Part shown: positions 15,706 through 16,590 of the stretch, one piece after another
How the letters are laid out: each line of letters opens with the position of its first letter
Position numbering within the stretch: the first letter of the stretch is position 1
From: Burkholderiales bacterium UBA1834
GTDB taxonomy: Bacteria; Pseudomonadota; Gammaproteobacteria; Burkholderiales; Burkholderiaceae_C
NCBI GenBank assembly: GCA_002339015.1
Contig: DDJC01000081.1
Location: 1 to 16,590, forward strand
Reading direction: 5' to 3'
DNA length: 16,590 bases
The notes under the pieces: model-generated
Seen by the model: the letters and a program-made list of their open reading frames with translations, nothing else
Database searches by the model: none
Told to the model about the DNA's origin: nothing
Program-made: the position numbers and the translations under genes

Positions 15706-16590
15706 TGAGTCCGCCTGTGCCCATGTCGCCAAGGTGGTCGCGGCGCGGCTTGCTGGGATGGAGTGCAGGCAGCGCAGCGGGTCTGCTGCTGCCGGGGTGT
15801 GGCCCGCGCGGCGCCGCGACCCAGGCCGACGCCCCTGCCACGCTGCCGGATGCACTGGACGGTGGCTGGGTAGGGCAGTTGGCCGAACGCGGCCATGCCT
15901 GGCGAGATGGCCGTTGGCGTCCGGGCGGGCGCATCGTGTTCACGCGGCGCGTGCACACGCTGGTGGTGGGCGGTGGTATCGCCGGGCTGGCCGCAGCGCG
16001 CGTGCTGCAGGACAACGGGCTGGACGATCTGGCCGTGCTGGATCTGGATGATGAGCCCGGCGGCAACTCCCGGGGGCATGTGCTGATGGGGCAGCCTTGC
16101 CCTTTGGGTGCGCACTACCTGCCCGTGCCTGGCGAGGATGCGCCCGAGGTGGCGCAGTGGCTGGAAAGCCAGGGCCTGATCAGACGCCAGCAAGGCCGCT
16201 GGGTGGGTGACGAACGCTACCTGTGCCACAGCCCTCAAGAGCGACTGTTCGTGCCCGACACCCATGCCGCTACCGTGGGCGCCTACTGGCCGGGCCATTG
16301 GCAGGAGGGACTGATGCCCGCCGGGGCGGACACGCACCGGCAGCACGAACGGTTCATGCAACAGGCCAGGCTGTTGCGTCAGGCACTGGGCTTTGCGATG
16401 CCCACGGTGCGCAAACCCTGGAACGCGGGCCTGGCTGTGCTCGACGCGATCACCTTCGACCGGTGGCTGGACGAGCAGGGCTTGGGCGATCCCGGCCTGC
16501 GCTGGGCGCTCGACTACGCCTGCCGCGACGACTATGGCGCCGGTTCGGCCCGCGTGTCGGCCTGGGCAGGGTTGCAGTATTTCGTCAGCC
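15705..16590 (+). CDS. Tat-exported FAD-dependent amine-oxidase-like protein, 5' part
   Basis: The open frame starts at an ATG overlapping the previous stop (TGATG) and runs off the right edge after 295 codons. The N-terminus has a Tat motif (SRRGLL, Arg13-Arg14), a hydrophobic segment and a lipobox-like LPGC with Cys32, so export of the folded flavoprotein and lipid anchoring are predicted. The proline before Gly-Cys makes the lipobox imperfect. At residues 84-115 comes the FAD-binding Rossmann start HTLVVGGGIAGLAAARVL with GGGIAG at 89-94, ending in the acidic LDLDDEPGGNSR typical of amine oxidases and related flavoproteins. Substrate residues lie beyond the edge. Being the next gene after a spermidine-synthase-like enzyme, a polyamine or modified-amine substrate is a reasonable inference, not a demonstration. 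Confidence 0.85.
   Translation, partial: MSPPVPMSPRWSRRGLLGWSAGSAAGLLLPGCGPRGAATQADAPATLPDALDGGWVGQLAERGHAWRDGRWRPGGRIVFTRRVHTLVVGGGIAGLAAARVLQDNGLDDLAVLDLDDEPGGNSRGHVLMGQPCPLGAHYLPVPGEDAPEVAQWLESQGLIRRQQGRWVGDERYLCHSPQERLFVPDTHAATVGAYWPGHWQEGLMPAGADTHRQHERFMQQARLLRQALGFAMPTVRKPWNAGLAVLDAITFDRWLDEQGLGDPGLRWALDYACRDDYGAGSARVSAWAGLQYFVS

Overview
The window is high-GC, densely coded DNA with the look of a betaproteobacterium, most likely Burkholderiales (Comamonadaceae/Aquabacterium-like). That placement is inferred from codon use, the protein sequences and the style of the neighbourhoods; no rRNA or other marker is present. I see no tRNA, rRNA, CRISPR, insertion sequence or phage gene. Genes are tightly packed and no gene-free stretch exceeds about 165 bases.

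Layout. (1) 1-4284, plus strand: a fatty-acid oxidation cluster with a thiolase C-terminus, a FadJ-type bifunctional hydratase/dehydrogenase, a family III CoA-transferase-fold protein whose residues match alpha-methylacyl-CoA racemase, and a ferritin-like predicted metal-dependent hydrolase (PF10118). (2) 4368-6835, plus strand: two tandem, paralogous membrane diguanylate cyclases, joined stop-to-start (TGATG). (3) 6816-11000, minus strand: sdaA (L-serine dehydratase), whose 3' end overlaps the second cyclase convergently, then miaB, a small secreted protein of unknown function, and an OmpA-like beta-barrel. (4) 11165 to the right edge, plus strand, divergent from the barrel gene: an SPFH/YdjI-type protein with SHOCT tail, a double zinc-ribbon/DUF4178 membrane protein, a DUF350 two-helix membrane protein, a spermidine-synthase-like enzyme fused to about seven membrane helices, and a Tat-exported, probably lipid-anchored FAD oxidoreductase cut by the window edge.

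Region 4 is the most interesting. The genes are spaced by 13 and 75 bases, then overlap by 8 bases and by 1 base, so they probably form one operon. Families of this kind (SPFH/YdjI, DUF4178, DUF350/YjfL, spermidine synthase, PspA) have been reported together in bacterial neighbourhoods tied to membrane stress and polyamine or peptide conjugation, but the biochemical role of the set is not established. Here it combines an inner-membrane aminopropyltransferase-like enzyme with an exported amine-oxidase-like flavoprotein. This suggests polyamine-type chemistry at the cytoplasmic membrane.
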